The notes below the pieces were generated by a model, which saw only the letters and a list, made by a program, of their open reading frames with translations, was not told where the DNA came from and made no database searches. A stretch of 64,000 nucleotides of DNA from Acytostelium subglobosum LB1 (taxonomy: Eukaryota > Evosea > Eumycetozoa > Acytosteliales > Acytosteliaceae). Location of the stretch: the NCBI RefSeq assembly GCF_000787575.1, contig NW_012236530.1:1-64000 (forward strand), written 5' to 3'. Both the position numbers and the translations under genes were made by a program. The first letter of the stretch is position 1; every line of letters starts with the position of its first letter. Below, piece by piece: positions 54,571 to 64,000 of the stretch.

Positions 54571-55465
54571 TGTCAGGCCAATGTGATCTCTCACAGACAT
54601 GATCAAGCGTGGTAGTCTAAGCCATACTTGTAATAGAGATAGAGATAGAGGTGCAGAGGAAGGAAGGAGATGAGTGATCTACTTTGGAATGAGCTCCTAG
54701 GTGAGTTTTAAATAGTTGTTGGCTCGACCACCAGACGTCTCCGTCACGCTCACAGTAAGTAACAAATGAAGATATCAACACATCTCTTGGTCTATTTGGA
54801 TATTAATTATTTTTAAATATTCATCAATCACATCGTTTAATCAGTGTGGGTGATTGGTGTGTAGTGTGTATAGCCTATACCCCTATCAATAACGTTATAA
54901 CATTACATAGAGATAGATACGGCCGACTCACACTTTGCAACAGTGGACTCTCGTTGTGGTTGGCGGGTTTTCTGATCATTAGAATCGGTTGTGGTGGTGT
55001 CGGAGAGGGGGCATCAATGGGTAGATGGTGGGTTGGCCGGTTATGTGGGGCGGGAGCTCTCAAAGCACAAGGAACTGATGAAAACGAAACGAAGGACAGG
55101 TAGTGGACCACTACCCCATCGTCGTTATCGGAGGTGTAGAACGAAACAAAAAAAACAAATAATAACATTCGTTGTTTTGAATAGTTGGGTCGCCCAAACT
55201 TTGCAGGGCCAAGTGCCGAAATCTGTGTATGCTTTGCTGTGCGTCAGGTGATGGGGTGGGACGAGGTAGAGGGACTTCCCACGATCAGTATCCCGTGTCC
55301 ACACACCATAAACTTCCATCAAGATATTATAACATCTGTCGGTCGGTCAGTCGGTCGGGTCACTTGTGTGATTGAGTGATTGAATGGGGGTTGGTGCCCA
55401 AAAGATATTGACAATGAATAGTTGGATTGATGGTTGCACAACTCTATCTAGTTAGAACGCTCTTA
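54571..55465. other. Gap without a supported gene
   Basis: About 0.9 kb. Overlapping frames on both strands around 54846-55251 are open but lack family resemblance, and their openness is mutual, as expected of GC-richer non-coding sequence. TCGG repeats lie near 55337-55358. Confidence 0.5.
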
Positions 55466-56461
55466 TTAGTATTCATTCAAACGATAGATGTCACAGTATT
55501 CCACAGAGTGAACTTGGAAGTAGTAACCAGTGGCAGCAGTGAATCCAACGTAGGCATCACTATTGTTGTTGTTCAGTCTTAGTAATTGTTGTAGATTAAC
55601 TGTGCATTGGATGAGGTCTCTGCCATCAAAGTTGACAACCAGCTGGCGCTCCTTGAAAGGATTGTACGTGACGATCACACGGTGCAGTTGATAGTCGTTC
55701 ATCACACAAGTAGGACTAGCGTGGCCAATGGAGTAGCGATGATTGCTAGAGTTTGGTGCCCTGCCATTGGTCTGCACCGAGATATGATTGGCATCGGGCT
55801 CGCTGTCATTTAGCTTGAACGTGTCAAACTCAATGGCGATACTGTTCTCGATACCAGAGTAGCCCATGCCGGAGCCTTTGTCGTCGTACACATGCGTTTG
55901 GTTGCCACGTTTGGCGTTGTGGATGACAAAGGCCATTCCATCGGCGCCTGGCTCCGAATCCGAATGGTCCTTGCCCATTCTGATGCCAAATCTAGCGACA
56001 AAGCCAGATGCCAGGTCTCTGACACATGTTCTACTCCAGCAGGCAGCAGAATTGCGGTTTATGTTTTCTGGGAATCGTCTCTCGCATCTTGTCAGCATCA
56101 TTATCTCTCCACTCCATTGGGCACATCCATGGATGACAATCTTATCACGTCTTTTCAAAGAGAAGATGGGCAGCATACTCAATACCTTCCTCCGCAGAAC
56201 AACATTACTAAACACTGCAGTGGCTGCTACACCATCCGACAGGTTGATCTCCTCAACAACAGCAATATCAACATTATTGGATATATTCGATGTGGTTGAT
56301 GTTGTTGATGTAGTTGATGTTGTTACTTCTGATGGAGGAGTCATTGATTCATTATCTTGTTCAACAACATGATCATCTTCAACTACATTGTTATTGTTAT
56401 TATTGTTGTTATTATTGTTGTTATTATTGTTTACTCTTAACCTTTTAAATATTCTTTGCAT
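55466..56461 (-). CDS. L-type (legume-like) lectin-domain protein with polyN
   Basis: 331 residues from M-Q-R-I-F-K-R-L-R-V, intronless. A polyAsn run of about 15 and an S/T-rich region come first. The C-terminal domain shows the legume-lectin pattern: A-D-G-M-A-F-V-I-H-N, G-M-G-Y-S-G-I, A-I-E-F-D-T-F, H-I-S-V-Q-T-N-G-R, Y-V-G-F-T-A-A-T-G. These residues build the metal and sugar site in true lectins. No signal peptide is visible and the N-terminus is basic, so it appears cytosolic or nuclear, unlike most L-type lectins. The carbohydrate ligand is unknown. It could be secreted by a non-classical route, as dictyostelid discoidins are. Confidence 0.85.
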   Translation of the reverse strand: MQRIFKRLRVNNNNNNNNNNNNNNNVVEDDHVVEQDNESMTPPSEVTTSTTSTTSTTSNISNNVDIAVVEEINLSDGVAATAVFSNVVLRRKVLSMLPIFSLKRRDKIVIHGCAQWSGEIMMLTRCERRFPENINRNSAACWSRTCVRDLASGFVARFGIRMGKDHSDSEPGADGMAFVIHNAKRGNQTHVYDDKGSGMGYSGIENSIAIEFDTFKLNDSEPDANHISVQTNGRAPNSSNHRYSIGHASPTCVMNDYQLHRVIVTYNPFKERQLVVNFDGRDLIQCTVNLQQLLRLNNNNSDAYVGFTAATGYYFQVHSVEYCDIYRLNEY

Positions 56462-56681
56462 TTTATAAAGATAACTATTGGTATTACTGCTCCGTCCCAA
56501 TCTTTATCAAGTTGAAATACTTTGTGTTGTCACTTTGGAACTTGAAAGAAAAAGCTAAGCAAAAGTATCAATATCAAACCCACCTATCCATTTCCAAGTC
56601 AAACACCAAAACAGTTACTATCTATCACTCATCAGTGTCGATATCACATACGTACATACATACATAAATAACTAAGGTAAT

Positions 56682-58751
56682 ATGAGTGATCATTCATTTG
56701 GTGATCATCGCTCAAGTACCAGTCATGGTAGCAATAGTTTGGTGATGTCTCATGGCAGTGGGCATCTTCACAGCTCTGCCGCTTCATTGGCTGCGCCAAA
56801 CCAAGCAAACAAAGCGGTCGGTGGTGCTGGTGCCAACAACAAGGAGTTCAAGAAGCACAACAACATCTTTAGTAGAGTATACGAAGAGATGCAACCATTG
56901 CTTGCTCCAAATCTATCTGCATCAAAGAAGAGTAAATCATCAATCAACAACATGTTATAGCATCATCATCAACTCTCTAACACATTCATTCATTCATTTA
57001 GAACTACCATTATCAAAGACAACATCGACACCAATCAAGTTGATTGATCAGACATCAACATTCAAACCACAGGTGATATGTGGAGCACAGCTCTCTGTTT
57101 GGCATGATACTGCTGGCCCAGTGATTGAACAGGTATGCTGATGAGCATGGTGACATACATGAATGAACCAACTACTAATCGATCAATGTTATTACAACAA
57201 CAACAACAACAACAACTACTTAGCTGTGGACAGTTCCAGGCGATGATGAGGATGGACAACTTAGTGTTTCAAATGAGTTCCAAGCATTCATGGCACGACA
57301 GACACTTTGCGGTCTCGACACAAAGATCGTATCAGAGGAGATGCGTTTCAACATATACCCAGAGCAGGGATTCATGATACCATCGATCATCTTCAATGCC
57401 AAGTACCACGAGAAGATCACAAAGTTTGCCCTGTCCATCTATCTCGACATCACCAAACTACACATCTATCAACATTGCCACGACTTTATCTCTGACAGGA
57501 TGTCACTTCTAGCGTCAATCATACTCACAAACTATTGCAACAGTGTAAGTGGCAATGGTACCAATGTTCGTTCGAATGGAATGCCATCATGCTAACCACA
57601 TCATACCCTACAACTCTAGAATTATGATCTAACCAAGTTTACACCAGAGTTACTATTGGTCTGTGTCAACATTGATAAAGTGTTCTCTTCATCCTATCCA
57701 ACGACGGACATATCACAGACATTCTTCATCGAGTCACATCCTCCAGCGCAACCAGAGTATGACTTTATCGTCAAGTATGTATCCACATGGATATGAATGC
57801 ATCAATGATGATATCTCTCCCTAACACATTGTAAACAGAGCAATCACATCACATATGCATACAGGTGGATCGACAGTTGTAATTGGAAGCAATGATAAGG
57901 TGATTCTCAAATGGTTGGATACACTCTACTTGTTCCTGACGCCAAACGAGAGGAATGTATCATCAAGAGTGCTGTCACACGAGTTTGTACCAGATCTCAT
58001 CATACAGGGCATACTGGACGTGTCACTAAAGACACTGGAGGAGAGGATACCCTACTCCCTGCGACCATCCACTGTCATTGACACTGACAGGAATGAAGTA
58101 TATCAGACAGAGATTCAATATCAATATACATGCTATCGCGATGACTTTCTTGTCGCAACTGCAATATTTAAGAAACAACTGTATGTATCCCATCAACCAT
58201 GCTGCTTCATGTCATTCCAATGATCGTTCAAATATATCTAACTCAACTATAATCAGGCCGCCAGAGAAGGAGACAAAGATATTGTGCACCTTCACTCAAC
58301 CGTCAGTCTACGTCAGACAGATGCTCAACGAAGTGTTTAGCCTACCCCTTAACTATAGAGAAATCTACCTTGTACATTACATGAGGCTATTACTAAGGAA
58401 AGCATCATTTGTCGTTTCATTCACTCAATCCATGTAAGTTATTCATTCAACTCACTCACTCACTCACTCAATAATACTCATCACTTGTCCAACGTAGCAA
58501 CTCAAACTTAGGTATAAACTACGCCAAGAAGGTAAAGTCAGAGCTCAACCTTCCAAGCGAGAGTGATGTCTATCTGCTCTTTGGCATTGCAGAGAAGTTG
58601 CAGTTGAACTTGTTCATGTCTGCCATCAAACTGGAACAGATAGAGGTAAGTTCATTTTTGTTTATTATTATTGTTGTTGGACGAATCAGATCAACTAACT
58701 TTATACTTATGTACAATACAGAAAGTGTTCCAGGTCTTTGAAAGCTTCTGA
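56682..58751 (+). CDS. C9orf72 homologue (DENN family)
   Basis: Eight exons: 56682-56931, 57002-57132, 57224-57544, 57620-57774, 57839-58180, 58257-58433, 58498-58645, 58722-58751; 517 residues (human 481). Blocks align in order with human C9orf72: S-V-W-H-D-T-A-G-P-V near 115 (animal Y-W-D-N-I-L-G-P), A-I-T-S-H-M-H-T-G-G-S-T-V-V-I-G-S, L-F-L-T-P-N-E-R, V-R-Q-M-L-N-E-V-F-S-L, L-L-R-K-A-S and the L-F-G-I-A-E-K-L-Q block. In animals it forms a complex with SMCR8 and WDR41 acting on Arf/Rab GTPases, autophagy and lysosomes. The 90-residue Ser/His-rich N-terminal leader is extra. Exon joins are inferred from frame and homology. Confidence 0.88.
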
Positions 58752-59006
58752 TGTGGTGATGTTAACATCACTCACTTATTTCAGGACTACCAGAGGAGGA
58801 TTGGCGATTCGTTACAAGCACAGTGTTGGACGTATCAAACTTATTGTTATCATCAACAACATCATATCCTTTCTTACTACTGCCAAAGACCTTAATACAC
58901 CATCCATCCATCCATCCCAATCAGTTGTTACTTTTAATCTATTTATTTTTAATTTTATTTCTTTGTTTCTATTTAACAATGTATTCCAGTTCAACAACAT
59001 GGACCA

Positions 59007-59710
59007 TTAATTGATATTGATTTTCTTTGTTGACTCTTGTACTGTAGTCTTTGGAATATCAATCTCCAATAAACCATTCTCCATCTTGGCATTGATATTC
59101 TCATGATTTGCATCCTCTGGTAGAGTCATTGACTTGTAGAACGAGGACCTTGAATGTCTCTTAGTTCCACCTTGCTCACTCTTCTCCTCTTTGTTTGACT
59201 CGATCACCAACTTGTTGTTGACAAAGGTGACCTTGATGTCATCCTTGTGTACACCAGGTAGCTCAATCTTTAGAGCATAGTTTGAGTCCTTCTCCTCCCA
59301 GAATACCCTAGGACTTCGCATTGAACCACCAGCAAAGTCCTTTGAAAAGAAGTTATCTACTCCATTGTCAAACATCTTCATCCATCTATTTCCAAATGGT
59401 TCATTGAACAACCTCATAGTATCCTCCCAATCAAAAGGGTCATATCTTCTTGGACTCCTATCTGATTATTGTTATAATTAAATATTAGTATTCTAAAGAT
59501 TGTAATATTGTAAGTATTTAACTACTTACGATGTTGTTTTGTTGTCATATCTACATCCTTTGATTTATTTGAAGATGTGGAATGGTCTGTATTGTCCTTA
59601 GAGTTGGTGGTATATAGTCTTGTGGGGACCATTGGGGTTGTCATTGGTCTAATTGCATTGCAAACACCTCTTTGTCCAACAGTCTTTAAAATTGATGGTA
59701 TTCTATTCAT
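59007..59710 (-). CDS. Mitochondrial small heat-shock protein (Hsp20)
   Basis: Two exons, 59710-59530 and 59461-59007, 211 residues. The N-terminus (M-N-R-I-P-S-I-L-K-T-V-G-Q-R) is basic and amphipathic, typical of a mitochondrial presequence, and a Ser-rich linker follows. The alpha-crystallin domain shows Y-A-L-K-I-E-L-P-G-V, F-Y-K-S-M-T-L-P-E-D-A and N-G-L-L-E-I-D-I-P-K. The C-terminal I-x-I motif is I-N-I-N. It would hold unfolding matrix proteins in a soluble state. The gene is divergent from the Hsp78-type disaggregase 427 bp away. Confidence 0.92.
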
Positions 59711-60137
59711 TATTTATGTAAGTATATATTGATAACAATTAATGGGCTTTTAAATTGAGTTCTAGAAGTCTATTTATATGATGGTATTGAGTACCATGAA
59801 CCCAATCCAATCCATTAATGGCAATTAATCCACAAGTATGTTATATGTTTGATACTACTTATTGTGGGCATCATACCATAAATGTCAATCTTAATTTGAA
59901 TTTGGATGAAATTTCAAAGGAATTTATGGGATAAATAATGCGGGGACAAGTTAACATTCAATGACAAGTCATTCAAAGGTGTCTAAATTGACCATTTAGA
60001 ATTTGATTAACAACAAGACGATTAACGACACTAGTGTCTCAACACTTACACGTTCATACTCACTTATCTAAACAAATACAATAATAAATAAAACGAACAA
60101 ACACATTTACTTTGTTCACAGTCAAATAGATATATAG
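59711..60137. promoter_or_regulatory. Shared upstream region of two mitochondrial chaperone genes
   Basis: 427 bp of AT-rich DNA between divergent starts. A clear heat-shock element (repeated nGAAn/nTTCn) was not found; only scattered GAA and TTC are present. Confidence 0.4.
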
Positions 60138-62651
60138 ATGATTCGGCTAGCATCATTACAATCAACTAGCAAAGCCACTTGTCAACACTACTTGACAAAG
60201 TGGCTAAACAAGTCATCCACTGTCGTTGCTCCTACCTCTCAACTGGGTCAGGTGCATCAGCAGCAGCAATCATACAGTAGCAGCAATAAATCATTGACTC
60301 GTTTGACACAGGTCGCTGGGGATCTCACTACTAGACACAGTGTCATCAAGAGATATTATCAGTATGGACCAGGAGGACCTGGTGCTGGAGGTGCTGGAGG
60401 ACAGAGACCACCACCCGAACAGCCTTGGGTACACCCTGATGCGATTCCCCCTGGAGATGCATTGAAGAAGTACACCAAAGATCTAACAGAGATCGCAAAG
60501 AGTGGCAAGCTTGACCCTGTCATTGGACGTGATGAAGAGATCAGAAGGACCATTCAAGTTCTGAGCAGGAGAACAAAGAACAACCCTGTCTTGATCGGTG
60601 AGCCTGGTGTTGGAAAGGTATGAAGAGGTGCCCTCGAGGACATGATGCAACAACTGCGTTCTCATCACTAACATACATACTTACATCAAACATACATGTA
60701 GACAGCGATTGTCGAAGGATTAGCACAGAGAATCATCAATGGAGATGTACCTGACAGTATTAAGAACAAGAGAGTACTATCACTGGACCTTGCCTCAATT
60801 GTAGCCGGTGCCAAGTTTAGAGGAGACTTTGAAGAGAGAATGAAGTCGATTCTAAAGGATGTCGCCCATTTCAAAGGTGAGGTCATCCTATTCATCGACG
60901 AACTGCACACACTGGTTGGCGCAGGTGCTGTCGAAGGTGGCATGGACGCATCCAACATGCTCAAACCTCAACTGGCACGTGGTGATCTTCATTGTGTCGG
61001 TGCAACGACAACATCAGAGTACAGAAAGTACATTGAGAAGGATCCAGCATTGGCCAGACGTTTCCAATCAGTGCTCGTCACTGAGCCATCCGTGGAGGAC
61101 TCCATCAGCATCATGCGTGGTCTGAAGGAACGTTACGAAGTACATCATGGAGTGCGCATCACCGATGGTGCGTTGGTGTCAGCCTGCGTCAATTCACAGC
61201 GCTACATCACCGACAGATTCCTTCCAGACAAGGCAATCGACCTCATTGATGAGGCGGCCAGCAGACTCAGATTGCAACAGGAGAGCAAGCCAGAGAACAT
61301 TGAGAATCTCAACCGAATGATCATTATTACCAAGATCGAGATCGAAGCACTCAAGAAGGAGAAGGACGCAGTGTCAAAGGAGCGTTTGGAGAAGTTGGAG
61401 AATGACCTCAAGGAGAAGGAGACAGAGTGCAACCGTCTCACTGATGTGTGGCTCAAGGAGAAGATCGAGCTACAAAAGAGAAAGACCGCCGCAGAGAAGC
61501 TGGAGAATGCTAGGATCGAGCTACAACAGGCTCAGAGAAAGGGAGACCTTACACGTGCTGGAGAGCTTACCTACGGTATCATCCCCGAGCTGGAGAGTCA
61601 GCTACCAAAAGAAGGCGAGGAGCTTAATCTGTCAATGATCAGTGAGGCTGTTACTGCCAAGGACGTTGCTTTGGTCATCTCCAAAGCCACCGGTATCCCA
61701 GTGCACAGTTTGATGATGGGCGAGAAGGAGAAGTTGCTACACATGGAGGAGACCATTGGCAGCTCAGTTGTTGGACAGAGCGAGGCAGTTACCGCCGTGT
61801 CGAACGCAGTGAGAATCAGTCGAGCAGGCTTGCATGCACACAACCGACCATTGGGCTCATTCCTATTCCTCGGACCAACTGGTGTTGGCAAGACCCAACT
61901 CTGCAGGACCATGGCAGAGTTTATGTTTGACAGTCCCAGCTCACTCATTCGCATTGACATGTCAGAGTACATGGAGAAGTTCTCAGTGTCCCGTCTGATT
62001 GGTGCACCACCCGGTTACGTTGGCTATGAAGAGGGTGGCACGCTCACAGAGGCCGTGCGCAGACGACCCTACTCACTGGTGCTGTTTGACGAGTTTGAAA
62101 AGGCCCATCGCGAGGTATCCAACCTACTGCTGCAGATGCTCGACGACGGTCATCTCACCGATAGTCAGGGCAGAAAAGTAGACTTTAGAAACACAATGGT
62201 CATCCTTACGAGCAATCTTGGTGCCGACATCCTGGCCAATCTGCCAGAGGGCACACCCAGCTCATCAGCACGCGAAGAGGTGATGAGTGTTGTGCGCTCC
62301 AGGTTCCAGCCCGAGTTCCTCAATCGTATCGATGACATTATTCTGTTCAATCGTCTTTCCCGCAGTGACATGGATCACATCGTGGACATCCAACTTCAAG
62401 ATCTCAGAAAGCTGTTGAGCGAAAGACAGATCGCAATCGTCGTTCGACAGAAGGCACTCAACTGGCTTGCCGATCAAGGGTATGACCCAGTGTACGGTGC
62501 ACGTCCATTGAAGCGTGTGGTTCAGAAGTACCTTCTAAACCCAATGGCCAAGATGATACTCGAGGGCAAGATACAAGAGAGACAGACCGTCACAATTGAT
62601 GTGGATGAGAAGACAAGTGAGCTATTGATAACATCATCATCAACCAACTAA
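60138..62651 (+). CDS. Hsp78/ClpB-type mitochondrial disaggregase
   Basis: Two exons, 60138-60617 and 60702-62651, 809 residues. The N-terminus [12 protein letters not shown] looks like a mitochondrial presequence. There is no Clp_N domain, as in yeast Hsp78. AAA1 has G-E-P-G-V-G-K (154-160, ending exactly at the splice site) and Walker [11 protein letters not shown] coiled-coil middle domain follows ([14 protein letters not shown]). AAA2 has G-P-T-G-V-G-K-T near 551 and L-V-L-F-D-E-F-E-K, then [11 protein letters not shown]. The pore loop G-Y-V-G-Y is present. The middle domain marks it as ClpB-like, not ClpA/C. It should work with Hsp70 to rescue aggregates. Confidence 0.96.
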
Positions 62652-62818
62652 TGTGTCTACAGTTAAATTAGTAAGAATAATAAATCAATAACATTGTATA
62701 ACTTCATTCGTGGACTTTGGTTGTCCAGGAAACGACTCGTGTGTTTCGTTTCAATTCGTTTCTTTGAATCATATGCACAGTGTTCTTGAGATAGAGATAG
62801 ATAGATAGAGATACAGAC

Positions 62819-64000
62819 ATGATGTCAATACATTCAGCCTTGTCGAGAAGGCATGGCTTGTTGTTTACATCATCATTGATCAGAAGGTATTCATCATATC
62901 AAGTTAATGGCCCACTTCTTCAACATTGTTACACGACAAAGACAACACCATCATCCTCATCATCAACGTCCTCCTCAGCCTCTATCAAACCAAAGCTTGA
63001 GAAACAACAACAACAACAACAACAACAACAAACAATCGAAGAAGGAGAAGCAGAGAGAAAATTGATGAATGATATGTTGCAACTTCGTAAGATTGTAAAG
63101 AGAAAGAGTAAGAGTGGTCTACCAATGGAGTTGATAAAGTCAAGACCATTGTCATCGAGGAAGTCACATGATTGGTCTCATTTGCCACTGTCTGGTCTAT
63201 CAATCAAACGGAGATTGGCTGCAATCTCTGATCAACAGTGGCGGCATTGGATCAACGAGGAGGAGACCAACGAGATGAAGCGAAAGGGTGCCAACAATCA
63301 GAACCTGGCATTCTCATTTGGCATGTCAAACGTCGTCATTGACAGCTCAGCCAAGCAGGACGTCCTAGGACGACAGGCAATCAAAGAGAGACTTGAGCGT
63401 AAGCTCACTGAGGAGTGGAGCAAAGAGGCAAGGGCGAGCATTGAGCGACGTCTGAAACAGAGCTATAAATTGAAGCGAACCGCAAGCAGAGGACTAAAGG
63501 CACAGGAGCAAGACACTGCCACTCACCTGGTCCACTCATCCAATCAATCACAACCCTTCCAGAACTTCTTTGACGCGAAACGTGTCGATGAGTTGTTGGC
63601 CATGGACACTGCAAACCCTGGATCAATCACTTTCGAGGATCGCGTCTACCTTCATCTCTACTCCATTCAACTGTTCTCTCACAGCAACCTATTCAAGCGT
63701 GCCTCTGGCATGCTGTTGGACACTCACACTCAGTACGAGATCGACGTCACTTGCAAACACGACATTGAGCGATTGGCTGACGGCCAGGATTTCTTGGCAA
63801 TCGTTGATCTGGCCAACAAGCAGCGTACACGCACACGTCCAATCTATCAGCATCTCTTCCGACATCTCAAGTCCAAGGCCAAACTGTATCACTTCTTCTC
63901 GACACTGGAACGACAATACGTTGTGGATAGACTGGAAGCCACTGACTTTGCCAACTTTATCGAGGCATTCCTTTCACTGAATCAAGCCACCAGTGCCGAC
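62819..64000 (+). CDS. Unknown mitochondrial-type protein (5' part only)
   Basis: Open from paired ATGs at 62819 and 62822 to the window end, at least 394 residues, with no stop. The start M-M-S-I-H-S-A-L-S-R-R-H and following R/S-rich text resemble a mitochondrial presequence. After polySer and polyGln (nine or more CAA) comes a basic segment K-I-V-K-R-K-S-K, then helical text (W-R-H-W-I-N-E-E-E, L-Y-S-I-Q-L-F-S-H, R-P-I-Y-Q-H-L-F-R-H-L). The last part, with helix pairs of about 35 residues, could be pentatricopeptide-like, but I cannot confirm repeats. Function unknown. Lies 168 bp downstream of the Hsp78 stop on the same strand. Confidence 0.8.
   Translation, partial: MMSIHSALSRRHGLLFTSSLIRRYSSYQVNGPLLQHCYTTKTTPSSSSSTSSSASIKPKLEKQQQQQQQQQTIEEGEAERKLMNDMLQLRKIVKRKSKSGLPMELIKSRPLSSRKSHDWSHLPLSGLSIKRRLAAISDQQWRHWINEEETNEMKRKGANNQNLAFSFGMSNVVIDSSAKQDVLGRQAIKERLERKLTEEWSKEARASIERRLKQSYKLKRTASRGLKAQEQDTATHLVHSSNQSQPFQNFFDAKRVDELLAMDTANPGSITFEDRVYLHLYSIQLFSHSNLFKRASGMLLDTHTQYEIDVTCKHDIERLADGQDFLAIVDLANKQRTRTRPIYQHLFRHLKSKAKLYHFFSTLERQYVVDRLEATDFANFIEAFLSLNQATSAD

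Noticed and set aside
54846-55251. Overlapping frames on both strands upstream of the PiT gene
   Set aside because: Both strands are open over the same bases with low-information translations, so neither is credible.

Overview
The window is nuclear DNA from an amoebozoan, almost certainly a dictyostelid social amoeba. The evidence is short GT-AG introns of about 50-100 bp, CAA/AAT runs encoding polyQ and polyN, a cycloartenol synthase, expansin-like GPI proteins, and densely packed genes. The coding DNA is not extremely AT-rich, which fits a higher-GC dictyostelid such as an Acytostelium-type genome better than Dictyostelium itself; this is inference and the species cannot be fixed. Scattered N bases, all in the first 10 kb, indicate a draft assembly.

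Layout. Positions 1-10.4 kb are accessory DNA. They hold the 3' end of an unidentified spliced gene, a truncated hAT transposase, a whole-looking Tc1-type transposon (1456-3052) with inverted repeats and an open DD34E transposase, an 11-bp minisatellite, a degenerate array of about 172-bp repeats (4230-5270), decayed coding sequence including a broken FYVE-finger gene, and a 5'-truncated LINE with reverse transcriptase motifs. From 10.8 kb the window is gene-dense core sequence.

Core genes in order: cycloartenol synthase; an ABCG half-transporter; a vWA protein with PGQYG repeats; a bifunctional ATP sulfurylase-APS kinase; PTEN; TFIIE-alpha (8 exons); tRNA-Leu(AAG); an intron-containing DD38E transposase; an unknown Cys-rich protein; an MRNIP-like protein; acyl-protein thioesterase; an ICME-like esterase; tRNA-Ala(AGC); a divergent alpha-tubulin; an FHA-parvulin isomerase; a type I membrane protein; exocyst Sec5; kanadaptin; two expansin-like proteins; SMYD5-like; a CENP-B-box DNA-binding protein; COG4; a PiT phosphate transporter; an L-type lectin-like protein; a C9orf72 homologue; a mitochondrial small heat-shock protein; an Hsp78/ClpB disaggregase; and the start of an unknown, probably mitochondrial protein running off the window end.

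There are no operons. Themes recur: two tethering-complex subunits (Sec5, COG4) plus PTEN and C9orf72 serve membrane traffic and phosphoinositide signalling; two FHA proteins lie 5 kb apart; two mitochondrial chaperones (sHSP and Hsp78), adjacent and divergent, could act together in disaggregation. Most spliced models below were assembled by joining splice sites that keep frame and family homology; they are predictions from sequence only.

The most unusual items are a ubiquitin-like (RA-type) segment inside Sec5, an FHA domain in place of WW on a Pin1-type isomerase, a Q-rich replacement of the alpha-tubulin K40 loop, a template-switch-like insertion inside the DD38E transposase, and the about 172-bp degenerate tandem array.
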